This document shows, one piece after another, positions 1 to 9,100 of a stretch of DNA of 10,622 nt; the first letter of the stretch is position 1; every line of letters starts with the position of its first letter. The notes below the pieces were generated by a model. The model did not search any database, had not been told where the DNA came from, and was given only the letters and a program-made list of their open reading frames with translations. The DNA is from Chloromonas sp. AAM2 (lineage: Eukaryota; Chlorophyta; Chlorophyceae; Chlamydomonadales; Chlamydomonadaceae): contig QAXH01004708.1 of assembly GCA_004335635.1 (NCBI GenBank), positions 375 through 10,996 on the forward strand, written 5' to 3'. A program made the translations under genes and the position numbers.

Positions 1-114
1 CCCACCTGACAGTGTCCGTGTGCCCCCTGGCACCTGTGCCACACCTGGCTTTGCGTATCAATCCTACGTCTCCAAGTTCCCGCGTCCCACCTGACTGTGT
101 CCGTGTGCCCCCTG
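1..114 (-). repeat. Direct duplication of the PLAA exon 5 end and its donor (period 85 bp)
   Basis: Bases 1-29 repeat bases 86-114 with one mismatch (a at 11 against t at 96). On the coding strand each copy reads GGGGCACACGGACA, then CAG and GTGGG, that is, the last two dozen bases of exon 5 and the splice donor. The exon-distal copy is preceded by GTGCCAG, an acceptor-like sequence. The array may extend left of the window. Confidence 0.85.
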
Positions 115-279
115 TACGTGCGGCTGCATGTGGCCGTGGCGCCCGCCCATTGTCGGATGGTGGTGTCACCAGAGCCCGACAGCACGTCCCCGCTCGGCAG
201 CACGGCCAGCGACAGCACCGGCCCCTCATGACCCTCGAGGACTCGCAGGCACTTGCCGCCACGCCACACACGCACCGTC
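91..279 (-). CDS. PLAA: PLAA exon 5
   Basis: Starts after the acceptor TCACGCAG (AG at 281-280) and ends GACACAGTCAG before the donor GTGGGA at 90. It encodes TVRVWRGGKC, GHEGPV, then SGDTTIRQW and GHTDTV. It is one base plus 62 codons plus two bases. The last bases and the donor are copied again at 1-29 in the same orientation (separate entry), so the true end of this exon needs transcript evidence. The next exon lies outside the window. Confidence 0.88.
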
Positions 280-2183
280 CTGCGTGAAAGCACCAGGTGG
301 AAAGGAAGCACATGCTGTGCTGAGTCCAAAGAGTGAAGTGGGACAGAACGTGGGCAAGCACAGCCATGTTTGAGCCGGCACAGGTTGCTGTGCACCATGT
401 GCATGTGCTCCTTTGCCTGCCCGCCCGCCTGCCTGCCCGCCCTCCGCCTGGCCGCCCGCCCGCGTCAATCGTCGTGCACTGCACTCCGTCTTTCCGTGCC
501 ATTGCTCAGGTTAGGTCAGGGCGGTGCCCACCCTGTTCCCTCTCCTGCGACGGCTTCCCAGGCGTGCACAGATGTAGCACAGAGGCTCACAACAAGCCTT
601 CCCTCCTCCACCTGCTGAAACCGATGAAGATGGCAAAAGAAACGGCGCACACCTCCTGCCTGCCCCCCATGAATATTCTACTTGCACACTTTTGCATCCA
701 TGTATTGAGTTTTCGAAGATTTGGATTAAAAATTAAAAGAGAGATTTGGTCGCGATTTGGATCCGGTGATTGACGATGCCGTTATGATATAAAGTGATCG
801 CGGTGCATTCCTGTGACGGGCTCCCGTTATAAAACAACTCGTGTGTTCCCCCCTCCTGCCTGCCTGTCCCTCTCTCACTTGTCCAGCGCTGCTGAGACGA
901 CCTCCCCGTTGGGCAGCACCCCCAGTGCCGTGACCTGGTACGTGTGGCCTGTGAGGGTGGCTATGGGCTGGGCGGAAGCAGGGTCCCACACTATCAAAGT
1001 GGTGTCGCGGGACCCTGCCGATGACAACACAGCACTGGTTGCAAGTCAACAGCAAAGAGTGGCCACATTGTCAGGGTGGTGTCACGGGAATCTGCGGACA
1101 CCAGCCAATACTATATGACCGCCACCAACAGCGTTTGCTTACACGGCTGTTGGCTTACTGCGGTTCAGAAGCTTGGCAGCCGCTGACATCAGGCCCCTAA
1201 CCAACTAAGCATGCACAGGAACAAGTGCAGGCAATAGCTGGTGCAGATCAACACAAAAACATAACGAAAGGAAAGTCAGGATAGTCCAGTCAATCAGCAT
1301 GATTGGGTGGACAAGGACGTGATGGGCCGAATGAAAGCCCAGATGGCGTGGCTGAATGATGCATTTATCAACCACATGGGCAGCCTGCAGCAATGTTTTC
1401 TGCTTGCATCATCCGTTCTTGAGTCTGGGGTTATGAAACTTGATAACTGACGCATAACTGGAGCCATCCTGACAAGTGCTGCACTCTGAGACCATAGTAC
1501 TTTTCCAGTCTCCAGGCTGTGCTGTGTCTACCCACCGGACACCAATGCTGACTGTGGGTAGTCTGAGCTTGCTCCGGGGGGCAGGTAGGCTAAGGGGCCC
1601 ACGTAATCCCGATGGCCAACCTACACCACATGCAACCATCCGAGTCCGTGCCATGTGCAACACAGACACTACTGGGTGTGGCACATGTGTAGGTATGACA
1701 GCAACATGCATGCGATGTGTGCTGCCGTGGGCTGGCATGGACATGACCAGGCGGGAGTTGCTCGCCTGCCTCCTGCACAGGTGCATTGTGGCCCCAGCTG
1801 AGCTATCGTGGCTGCCATAAGAGTTGAGCTGCAAGCTGGCAAGGCCTCTGCTGCATGGAGGGTTTGATGCTCACGAATGTGTTGAGGCAGGTGTAGTCAC
1901 TTCGACCATCTTCCACCCAGAGGCGCACGGTCTTGTCCCGCGATGCAGTGACCACTCCAAGCTCACAAGATATGCAGCCTCGGACCTGCGTACATTGCCA
2001 GCGTTGCGCAGGCGACAATATGAGCTCCAAGGCTCGTTTTAGACCTGCGGGATCAAGTGCATGTGCCAACAAGGGTTTTGCATGACGAGATGTCGCATTG
2101 CTGAACCTTCTTCGAGTGCTTACATCTTCTTCATGGCCCTTAAGCTCTGCGCGCAACGCGTACACCGGCGCCGATGCGGCCAT
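91..2183 (-). CDS. PLAA: PLAA/Doa1-like WD40 ubiquitin-binding protein, 5' part (five exons, runs off left edge)
   Basis: Five exons, 2183-2124, 1985-1875, 1620-1536, 1014-879 and 279-91, join in frame (introns phase 0, 0, 1, 2, then 2 at the edge), giving about 193 residues. All introns are GT-AG. The protein starts MAASAPVYALRAELKGHEED and has WD40 blades with GH dipeptides and endings SRDKTVRLW, SRDTTLIVWD, LDKTVRVW and SGDTTIRQW, then the start of blade five (GHTDTV). This order, including the early VRG and the GHRDYV blade, matches the N-terminal propeller of PLAA (yeast Doa1/Ufd3). In that family the propeller binds ubiquitin, and PFU and PUL domains follow, PUL binding Cdc48/p97; these act in ubiquitin-dependent degradation and sorting in cytosol and nucleus. 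The PFU and PUL domains would lie left of the window and are not seen. The ATG at 2183-2181 fits the family start. Family assignment is by motif reading, not by a database search. Confidence 0.9.
416..464 (-). repeat. C-rich/G-rich low-complexity tract in PLAA intron 4
   Basis: A CCTGCC/CCCGCC-type tract. On the minus strand, which is the sense strand of the gene, it holds at least six GGG runs separated by one to a few bases, so the intron RNA could form a G-quadruplex. No function is shown by the sequence. Confidence 0.6.
879..1014 (-). CDS. PLAA: PLAA exon 4
   Basis: Starts after the acceptor CGGCAG (AG at 1016-1015) and ends GACAA before the donor GTGAGA at 878. It encodes the end of blade two (SRDTTLIVWD), then GHTYQV, then the start of the LDK motif of blade three. 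The lysine codon is split AA/G across the next intron, which is 599 bp and contains a G-rich tract. Confidence 0.9.
1536..1620 (-). CDS. PLAA: PLAA exon 3
   Basis: Starts after the acceptor GTGTAG (AG at 1622-1621) with VGHRDYVGPLAYLPPG and ends ALVSG, split after one base before the donor GTGGGT at 1535. It is 28 codons plus one base. Spliced to exon 4 it gives ALVSGSRDTTLIVWD, a continuous WD40 blade, which fixes both splice sites. Retained intron would reach a TAG within two codons. Confidence 0.88.
1875..1985 (-). CDS. PLAA: PLAA exon 2
   Basis: Starts after the acceptor TACGCAG (AG at 1987-1986) and ends ACATTC before the donor GTGAGC at 1874. It has 37 codons: VRGCISC, then the blade-one signature SRDKTVRLW, and ends CLNTF. 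Both ends are phase 0. Joining to exon 1 gives EEDVRGC, as expected for the family. Confidence 0.9.
2124..2183 (-). CDS. PLAA: PLAA exon 1 (start codon exon)
   Basis: Sixty bases, 20 codons, from ATG at 2183 to GAAGAAGAT followed by a strong donor GTAAGC at 2123. It encodes the N-terminal strand and the first GH dipeptide (LKGHEED). The intron is phase 0 and 138 bp long. No clear TATA-like element was recognised upstream. Confidence 0.85.
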
Positions 2184-3062
2184 TGGATGCCGATCAATGA
2201 GTAGGGGGCGAGATCTCAGGCAACAGACAGGGTGTGGTGATCCCCTTACAAATAGCGGGAGACAGATGACTGTACTTCACGCAGCAAATTGCCGACTGAT
2301 CAATAGGCCAATAACCGCACATGGAGTTAGGGACAGGGCATGTGCACACTTAGAAACCAGTTGCCAATCTCGTTACAAGGAGGGAGTGCGCACCGTGCAG
2401 CACGTCCAACGCAAATATCAACTACTTTCGCAAATTGCAAAAATTTCTCTTAGTAAAGGGGAATTTGACCGTGTCAGCAGGGGGTGGTGAAAGCCCTTGT
2501 GGCACAGAACACCTTCCGAAAGCATCCCGGTAGCCATATAAATGGCATGAATTGAAAGGTTTTCAGGGTTAGGGTCAGTGTCAGCTAGTGAAATGGCAAC
2601 TCTCACAATGTCAACTGTTGATAGCGAATTCCAGTCATTTAAGCGGCATTTTTTGCCATATGACATGATGTGCTAAAGACAGTCATAAAGCCAATGTAAA
2701 GTGGGTTTAATGTTAAGTGTGGCATGTGGCATACTACTGTGTGCACCAGCTGGTGATGCAGAGCCGTGCTGGCCTGCCCTTGTAGACCAGTGCAAAGCAG
2801 CAACAGGCAGGTGGCAAGCAAATGGATCATGCACTATCTGTCAAAGTTAGAGGTTCAAATGTTGATCATGTGCTTGTGCTTACAGGTTTGCCAATGGTCC
2901 GTGCGCATACGATTGCAGCAGGCCTTGCAAGAGGCACGTCTGTAGGTGCTGCAAAACCTACCGGTCGGAAGAACCAGGCTGAAATTCTTTTGGTAAATGC
3001 CTCACTGCAGCTGCTCACATTGTTTCCGTCTATATTTTACCAGACCAGACCCAGATTGGGGC

Positions 3063-3178
3063 GCTGCTGCCAAAAGAAGCCTTTCAGTTCGCATTGATCG
3101 ATCTCCTTGTTACCAGCTATCTGGCTTATCAGTTGTTGTTTAACAATGAGTTGCCAAAAAAAGTTTGCCAGTTCGCTG
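3063..3178 (-). repeat. Two imperfect copies of a GAACTGgcaaa...TTTTGGCA motif
   Basis: On the minus strand, about 3178-3150 reads gcgaactggcaaac followed by a T run and GGCA. About 3094-3063 reads gcgaactgaaaggc followed by TTCTTTTGGCAGC. The two are roughly 84 bp apart in the same orientation. The core GAACTGGCAAA also occurs at 3919-3932 and 10497-10509 (see findings), which suggests a dispersed repeat. Confidence 0.4.
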
Positions 3179-3677
3179 CGTCAGTACTTGGGTAACTCCA
3201 GGGTGACGCCCAGGTTCATGCATGCTTGCAACGTATCCAATATAAAGGATTGTTATCTGCAGTTGGCGCACATGAAGCAGTTCAAGATACAAGTGACTTC
3301 ACGTGTGTTGGACGAGAACAGCGCTACTGTACACCCAGTATAGCACAAAATCCACAAACTGTCCTGGTCTTAACCTTGCAAATCAGTTCCTGATCTTGAA
3401 TGGGCAGCCCGGTCGGGAATCCCACCGCCCCTCGAATCACAGGCAGCAAATCGCAGGCTTGCACTGCATTGTTGGATTACCTCCAACTCTGGCCTTGGTC
3501 CGGGCAGCCCACGCTGTATTACATTTGACAATCCTCACATACAGCCCTACTCAAAAGCACACATACAAGCGCGCTTGCAGAACTGCCTGTGTTGTGCTCA
3601 TTGGATGTGCTGGATGGTACCCACTCTACCGCACACAGCCTGGCCAGAAGCCACAGAACGTCCATAGCCACCATCAT

Positions 3678-3737
3678 CAACAGCAAACTCGTCAGCAGCA
3701 GCCTCGTTGACAGCAGACTGACCAACAGCAAACTGGT
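3678..3737 (+). repeat. Four 15-bp imperfect tandem repeats
   Basis: The units are caacagcaaactcgt, cagcagcagcctcgt, tgacagcagactgac and caacagcaaactggt, exactly 15 bp each. The period is a multiple of three, but unit three begins with TGA in that frame, so there is no sign of a translated repeat. Confidence 0.75.
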
Positions 3738-4802
3738 TGTATCAGAGAGAAGAGCAACGCCAATGCTTGCATGTTGTGGACTTCAGACAGAGCCCTAAAC
3801 GTTGTGCGGGTACTGGCGTCTCAGGTCTCAAGGCCAGGCCACACAAAGTATACCGATCGGGATTCAGGACAGGAGGCAACACACTACCACTGGTTTCAGT
3901 GCATGACCCAATTGTCCCAGAACTGGCAAATTTCTTGGTTTTGGCTAAGCTTAAACGAGCATACAAACAGAGAACGCAGGTGCACAAGCAAAACCCAGGC
4001 AACACAATTTAACAATTGGCTGCACCAACTGGCGCCAATAGAAGTTTCGGAAGAGCAAGAACGACTCAAATCACGCTCTGGATGTGAACAGCAACAACAC
4101 GCAGACAGGTCACGAATGCAACCGTTGACCTTCTGCTCCTCTCGTTGAACCCTCCCGCTACAGTGCATGTGAACAGGCTCTTCAAGACAAAATACTTGTT
4201 ATGAAGGGGTGACCACGCAAACCAGAAACCAAACACTCGACATACTACTGGCAAACCTGTGTCCAGAATAGATTTAACCTGCTGCCGAACACCTTAACAT
4301 AACCCTCAGCACAGTGTCAAAGGGATCAATTTCGATTGTAACCTGTGCAGCTTATGCAGGCCCAGAGGCAGCAAGGCACAACGACTTGAAAACAGTTCTT
4401 GCTTGTCACTTCGCATCAATCATTGAATGGCAGCTGGAACTAGGATGAATAACGCCAAGGGACATCAAATGGGCAGTTTGTCTGGAGGAGCGACCCCGTC
4501 AAAAACTGGACAAGCCCTCAGAGAATAGACGAGGCTTAGTTAAGTTGTTGGCTTCTTCCTCGTTATCCAGCACGCCTGCAGAGTTTCTGCAAGTTCTTGG
4601 CCTTTGAAATCATACACATGAAAACTAGAACACTTTCAGTGTGACCGCATCTGTAGAAACGTACTGCATCCTGTGCTTCCAGGTCTGGCAGCGCCTGTCA
4701 GCACATGGGTCTGGAAACCGCTGATCAACACGAACAGCTCAACCCCCTACTAAACCTTTGAGCAAAGCAAACCAGCATGGCACCCTAATAAGCTCAACCA
4801 AC

Positions 4803-5005
4803 TTGGAAGGCAGCTGCTGACTCCACTGCTGGTAAAGCGGGTGAACCTGCCAGCATCACGAACATCTCATCACAAACTGCAAGCAATCCCAGAACCCTAC
4901 TACACCCGTATCTGTTTGGAAGGCAAGTGCAGAGTTCTGCTGGCGAAATAAAAGGGTGGTCCTACCAGCATCACCAAACCAATCGATATCTCGTCACATA
5001 ATGTG
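4803..5005 (+). repeat. Imperfect tandem duplication, offset about 113-124 bp
   Basis: Segment 4803-4880 resembles 4916-5005. Shared blocks in the same order are ttggaaggca (4803, 4916), ccagcatcac (4850, 4965) and tctcRtcacaWa (4865, 4989). The growing offset shows indels, so the duplication looks old. No coding frame is preserved. Confidence 0.55.
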
Positions 5006-5240
5006 CGAGCAGTGATTCGAAATCTGCTGCACGAGAACAGAAACCAACCCACCAAACCACTCTTTACACACCGGCGTGCAAACACCATCCTTTAAACGCC
5101 ACCCTTCAAACGCCACCGCATAGAGTTCCTGGCTTGTGAATAGCCCCACGCCTGTGAGATCAAGAGTGAGATGAAGATGTGTGTCTGTGATTCTGCTAGG
5201 GATGCGAACGACTGTGAGTCCAGGGGCCGAGCACATAATG

Positions 5241-5446
5241 TCAATCCTTTCCTATCCACCAGCCCAGACCACTGTCACAAGAAAAGTGGGCACATCTCAA
5301 TCCCCACATGCATGTTCCTTTCAGCTTCAAACAACGCATGTGCGATAGCGAGAGTCATGTCAAGATCTGTAAGATGAACCTCCAAGCCTGAGCAGAGTAG
5401 ATCTTGTCAATCGCTTCCTATCCACCAGCCCAGGCCACTGTCACAC
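5241..5446 (+). repeat. Direct repeat of about 39 bp, offset 166 bp
   Basis: The sequence beginning tcaatc and continuing tcctatccaccagccca, then ccactgtcaca, occurs at 5241-5279 and 5407-5445 with a few mismatches. It lies in the intergenic region with no frame or element attached. Confidence 0.7.
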
Positions 5447-6028
5447 GATTGCCCCAAGCATGCCACATGCTTCCCACTGAGGTTCACACCTACCTGCTGC
5501 CAGCTCTGCGACGAGTTTCCTTGTACATGCTGGTGTCGAGACCTGCTCCCTCGCATGCTTCACGTGATGGTTTCAAGTCACATGAGAAGTAACCAACCAA
5601 CTGTTCAGGCCAGCTCTGCATCACAGTTTCGCCCACGGCCTAGCCCTGAGACCTCAACCAAACCCAGTTCCATTCAGAATGCCAAAGCCATGCAGAGGGC
5701 ATTGCTTGATTTGCTCCACACGATCAGCAGCACGTGACCTGCACTTGAAACTGCACGACGTCTGACTGTGCATACGCTGAGAGCTCACGTGGCCGCCGCT
5801 TGCTCCAGTTTGGAATATTGCGTGGCGACTATGTCCAGTTGAACAAAGCTGCACGAAACGTCGCATTGCGTACATGCATCCACTGTTTGCCCCAATGTGG
5901 GCTGCACACACCCATGCACTCGCCGCAATTTCACATGCCACTTGCTCCACTTCGGCTGCAGATGCTTTGTGCGCACACCCATGGCTTCACATGAATGCGT
6001 TCGGCCCCATAAAATGTCAGCTGCCAGC

Positions 6029-6178
6029 TTACATAGCTGCTGCCTGCCCCAGTTTGCTCGCCAGCTCCTCCCTGAGTGCCTGGTATATGAACATGTACTG
6101 CTCGAAGGTCTGCACGCTGTTCATGCGCTGCTGACGGATGGAGTGCACTAAGGCAGGCAGGTCCAAGGCGGCAGCGAC
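6029..6178 (-). CDS. Phosphatase exon 6: Q-loop and C-terminus
   Basis: Starts after the acceptor GGTCACAG (AG at 6180-6179). Its 49 codons and a TAA stop (6031-6029) include SIRQQRMNSVQTFEQYMF, the classical Q-loop region, and end GQAAAM. The preceding exon ends phase 0. The protein ends shortly after the PTP fold, with no C-terminal extension or lipid-anchor motif. Confidence 0.95.
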   Translation of the reverse strand, partial: VAAALDLPALVHSIRQQRMNSVQTFEQYMFIYQALREELASKLGQAAAM

Positions 6179-9100
6179 CTGTGACCAGATGGTACATGCA
6201 CGCTGTGATGTTGGATAGTGATCAAGAAACCTGGCCAAGGACCATGGCAAGTCACAAGTCCAGCCCTGTGTCCTGCCCCGGTGCTTTTTAATGGGAGGAG
6301 CCCAGGCGAACTCGAGAGATAGGCCAGTATGCCAAGCTCATTGCATGGCAAGCTGCCGCATTCTACAAATGAGTTTTCTTACACAACCTTGCCAACTTGT
6401 GGCCTGTCTCTGCCTTTAGTCACCTCTCCCAGCCCTGGCATGGTTCGGGCTTACCAATCCTTTCCTTGCCCTTGTCGCCTCACCTGTCGTGGCGAAGCCC
6501 CTGCCGCTGCCAACGCATGCAACCTCTCACGCATCACATCAATCGCAAGAAACGTCCCCGTACGGCCGATCCCCGCGCTGCAATGCACAATCGCCTCCGG
6601 TGCCCTCACACCAACCCCCTCCGCGCCGCCCGCCCCCGTCACCCCCTCTGCCACCGCCCCCGCTGCCCCCGCTCCGTTTAGCTGCTGCTGACGGCTGGCC
6701 TGCAGCACTCTGCAGATTGAGGTGATGGCCTGCCCGTCCTTAGGAGCACCATGGTCGGGCCATGCGTTGAATTGGTAGTGTTTGGTTGCATGTGTGATGG
6801 GCGGGCGGGCGCGGTTGTCGGTTATCAGCATGGTACGAACCGTCATCTGCCCGTCTGCCTGGGCAGCCACGCCCGCGCATGTGACGGACAAGCCGTTGCG
6901 TAGATTCATTGCGTTGCCCTCAGCTGCATCCGCCAAGGGACAAAACATGCAGTACCATGGTCAAAGGAGCAAGTGCGGAAAAAACGTTCAAAACCTGAGT
7001 GAAATTTGCAAAACACTTGTCTCAGTGTCCAGCAATTTGAACAATGCTTTGGGGGAAACTGCGAATGCGATACAACGATGATGGCGATGGTCCAGTGCCA
7101 CTGCTGCTGGTATGGTCTAAACAGCTACCACCCCAACGTTCTGATGAGTGCATGCCCCACCAGCACCAGATGATATCATGTACGGTCTGAATGGCTACCA
7201 TCGCCACCTGTTCTGATGAGTGCATGCAGCAGTGCTCCACTTGCCTGTTGGGAAGTAAGCTGCGCATTTGACTGTTCCTAACATGATCAAGTGTTCAAAT
7301 GCTGCATAACGTGATGAGGCGGCTACCAGTGCACCACTCGCCTGTTGGGAAGTAAGCAGCGCACTTGACTGTTCCTAACATGATCAAGTGTTCAAATGCT
7401 GCATAACGTGATGAGGCGGCTACCAGTGCACCACTCGCCTGTTGGGAAGTAGGCAGAGGACTTGACTGTTCCTAACATGATTAAGTGTTCAAATGCTGCA
7501 TAACGTGATGAAGCGGCTACAAGTGCACCACTCGCCTGTTGGGAAGTAAGCAGCGCACTTGACTGTTCCTAACATGATTAAGTGTTCAAATGCTGCATAA
7601 CGTGATGAGGCGGCTACCAGTGCACCACTCGCCTGTTGGGAAGTAGGCAGCGCACTTGACTGATCCTCGCTCAGTGACGCCCGTGAGCATGACCACCATG
7701 GGGGACCGCGTCTCAAGAACCATGCGCCAAAAGTGAGGCGTGGTGCGGGGCAGGGGACCCTGGGAGGCAGCAATACACAAGACTGGTCTTATAAACTGAC
7801 GCAGCGAGCAACAGAAGCAGGCCGAAGAGTGGGGACAGAAGGACAGAGGAACGTTGTTACTGCCCCTCCGTGCCCATGCAATGCGCACAGTGTGCATTTC
7901 AGTTGATCAAAGGCTTCAGGGTCAAGCAGAGTGAATGAGTGCATGGCCATTAGGGACAGTTTTCAAGGCCACTGCTGTCACGTAGGTAGCTGTGCATAGC
8001 GCACAAACCCCTAGGCATGACACGCGACATGCGGCACGCTTTCTCGTACCAGTCCACCTACCTGTGTGGCGACGTATCTGAACTCATGTCCGCGCACGTG
8101 ATCAATCAGACGCACGTGGGAGGCGTTGACGTAAGGTAGCGCAGTGAACTGGACACGATTGTAGTCACTGCGACAGACAAGGCAGGGAGAGACAGAGCTC
8201 TGGTGATTGTTACATATGCCCAAACTACCTACGTTCTGAATCTCATGCCCCTTTTCATTTCGAGCTGAAGTACCCTAATCTGTGACACAGTTGGGTGTAT
8301 GAATTACGTGCTCTTGCTGTGCCTATGGTTCCAGAGTCAGGGTGCTGGGCCAGCCAAGAATGCTCGCTTACTATGGTTGTTGAACTGTTCCCATGTCAGG
8401 ATTGAAGCCAGATTCAACCTTACAAACCAATCATGATTTTGTTCAACTCTGGCCAACGCTACGAACGAATTCCTTGCCTACGCGTGATACTGCCTGTGGT
8501 TCCACAGACACTGCACAGCTTCATGTAACGCGGATGACCAGCAACTACCAAACTACGTGCATCGTACCATCACATGCATAGGACATCCATTGCAACAATA
8601 TACTCGGTATTGTTCAATCCATGCAAGCAGGACAAATGAGGCACAGAAACTCCAAAGCGACACACACGTGACTCACAAGGGCAGCACGTTACAGTAACGG
8701 TTGAGCGGCAGATGCCGCGGCAGTTGCGAGTCGCCCATGGCGTGTGTGATGTTATTGTCCAGATCGAGCACGTGATGAAACTCCGCATTCAAATGGCGGG
8801 GGTCTGCCAAACGGGCTGAGATAATGTCAAAGGCCTCAAAGTAGACATCTTGAGGCAACGGATTGCTGGCACCTGGTCACATGGAGCAGAAACTGACATT
8901 TTGCATGGGGCATGAGCTACAGCATGTGCATCACGTGAATCCTTGCAGGTGCGGAACAGAGGCGATATGGGTTACCCAAACCGCCAATCATCATAGAGCA
9001 CGTGTCTCGCATGAATGCTTGCAGGTACAGGCTGAAGGGCAGGCACAGCGAAGTGTGAATCATGACACCATGGACATGAGGTGTGAGCAGGGTAGTGTAG

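Larger units (their letters stand above)
2184..6028. other. Intergenic region between PLAA and the phosphatase, no supportable gene
   Basis: This 3.8 kb separates the PLAA start codon from the phosphatase stop codon. Open frames are short, scattered over both strands and match no family I recognise. Between about 4255 and 4900 there is not even a 60-codon frame. The content is single-copy sequence with short imperfect duplications (separate entries at 3063-3178, 3678-3737, 4803-5005 and 5241-5446). It should contain the phosphatase 3' UTR at its right end and the PLAA promoter at its left end, but no boundary is visible. The chlorophyte poly(A) word TGTAA occurs overlapping the phosphatase stop codon (6033-6029) and again at 5068-5064. 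Small exons could have been missed. Confidence 0.6.

Noticed and set aside
813..1118. 101-codon plus-strand frame
   Set aside because: It is antisense to PLAA exon 4 and its introns. The minus strand carries the WD40 signature.
1409..1834. 141-codon minus-strand frame read as one unspliced gene
   Set aside because: Only 1620-1536 is coding, and in a different frame. The rest is intron flanking PLAA exon 3.
2559..2573. Telomere-like ttttcagggttaggg
   Set aside because: Only about two imperfect units, too short to be an interstitial telomere.
2418..2666. 82-codon minus-strand frame with ATG upstream of PLAA
   Set aside because: AT-rich codon use unlike the two real genes, no recognisable motif, and no splice signals linking it to PLAA.
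3303..3710. 135-codon plus-strand frame
   Set aside because: No motif, mixed composition, ends in the CAG-rich repeat at 3678; taken as chance.
6329..6725. Pro-rich plus-strand frames
   Set aside because: They are the opposite strand of the GC-rich phosphatase exon 5, whose frame has unmistakable PTP motifs.
7139..7230. CTGATGAG words at 7141 and 7213, resembling the hammerhead ribozyme core
   Set aside because: No GAAA box with flanking stems follows at a suitable distance in either case. The words belong to a tandem duplication.
7243..7668. Regular repeats as a CRISPR array
   Set aside because: The whole 97-bp unit is repeated with no unique spacers, and it overlaps an exon of a eukaryotic gene.
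7489..7773. Minus-strand frames reading from the phosphatase exon into the repeats as a separate protein
   Set aside because: They are read-through of exon 4 and out-of-frame repeat copies, ending at TGA in each unit.
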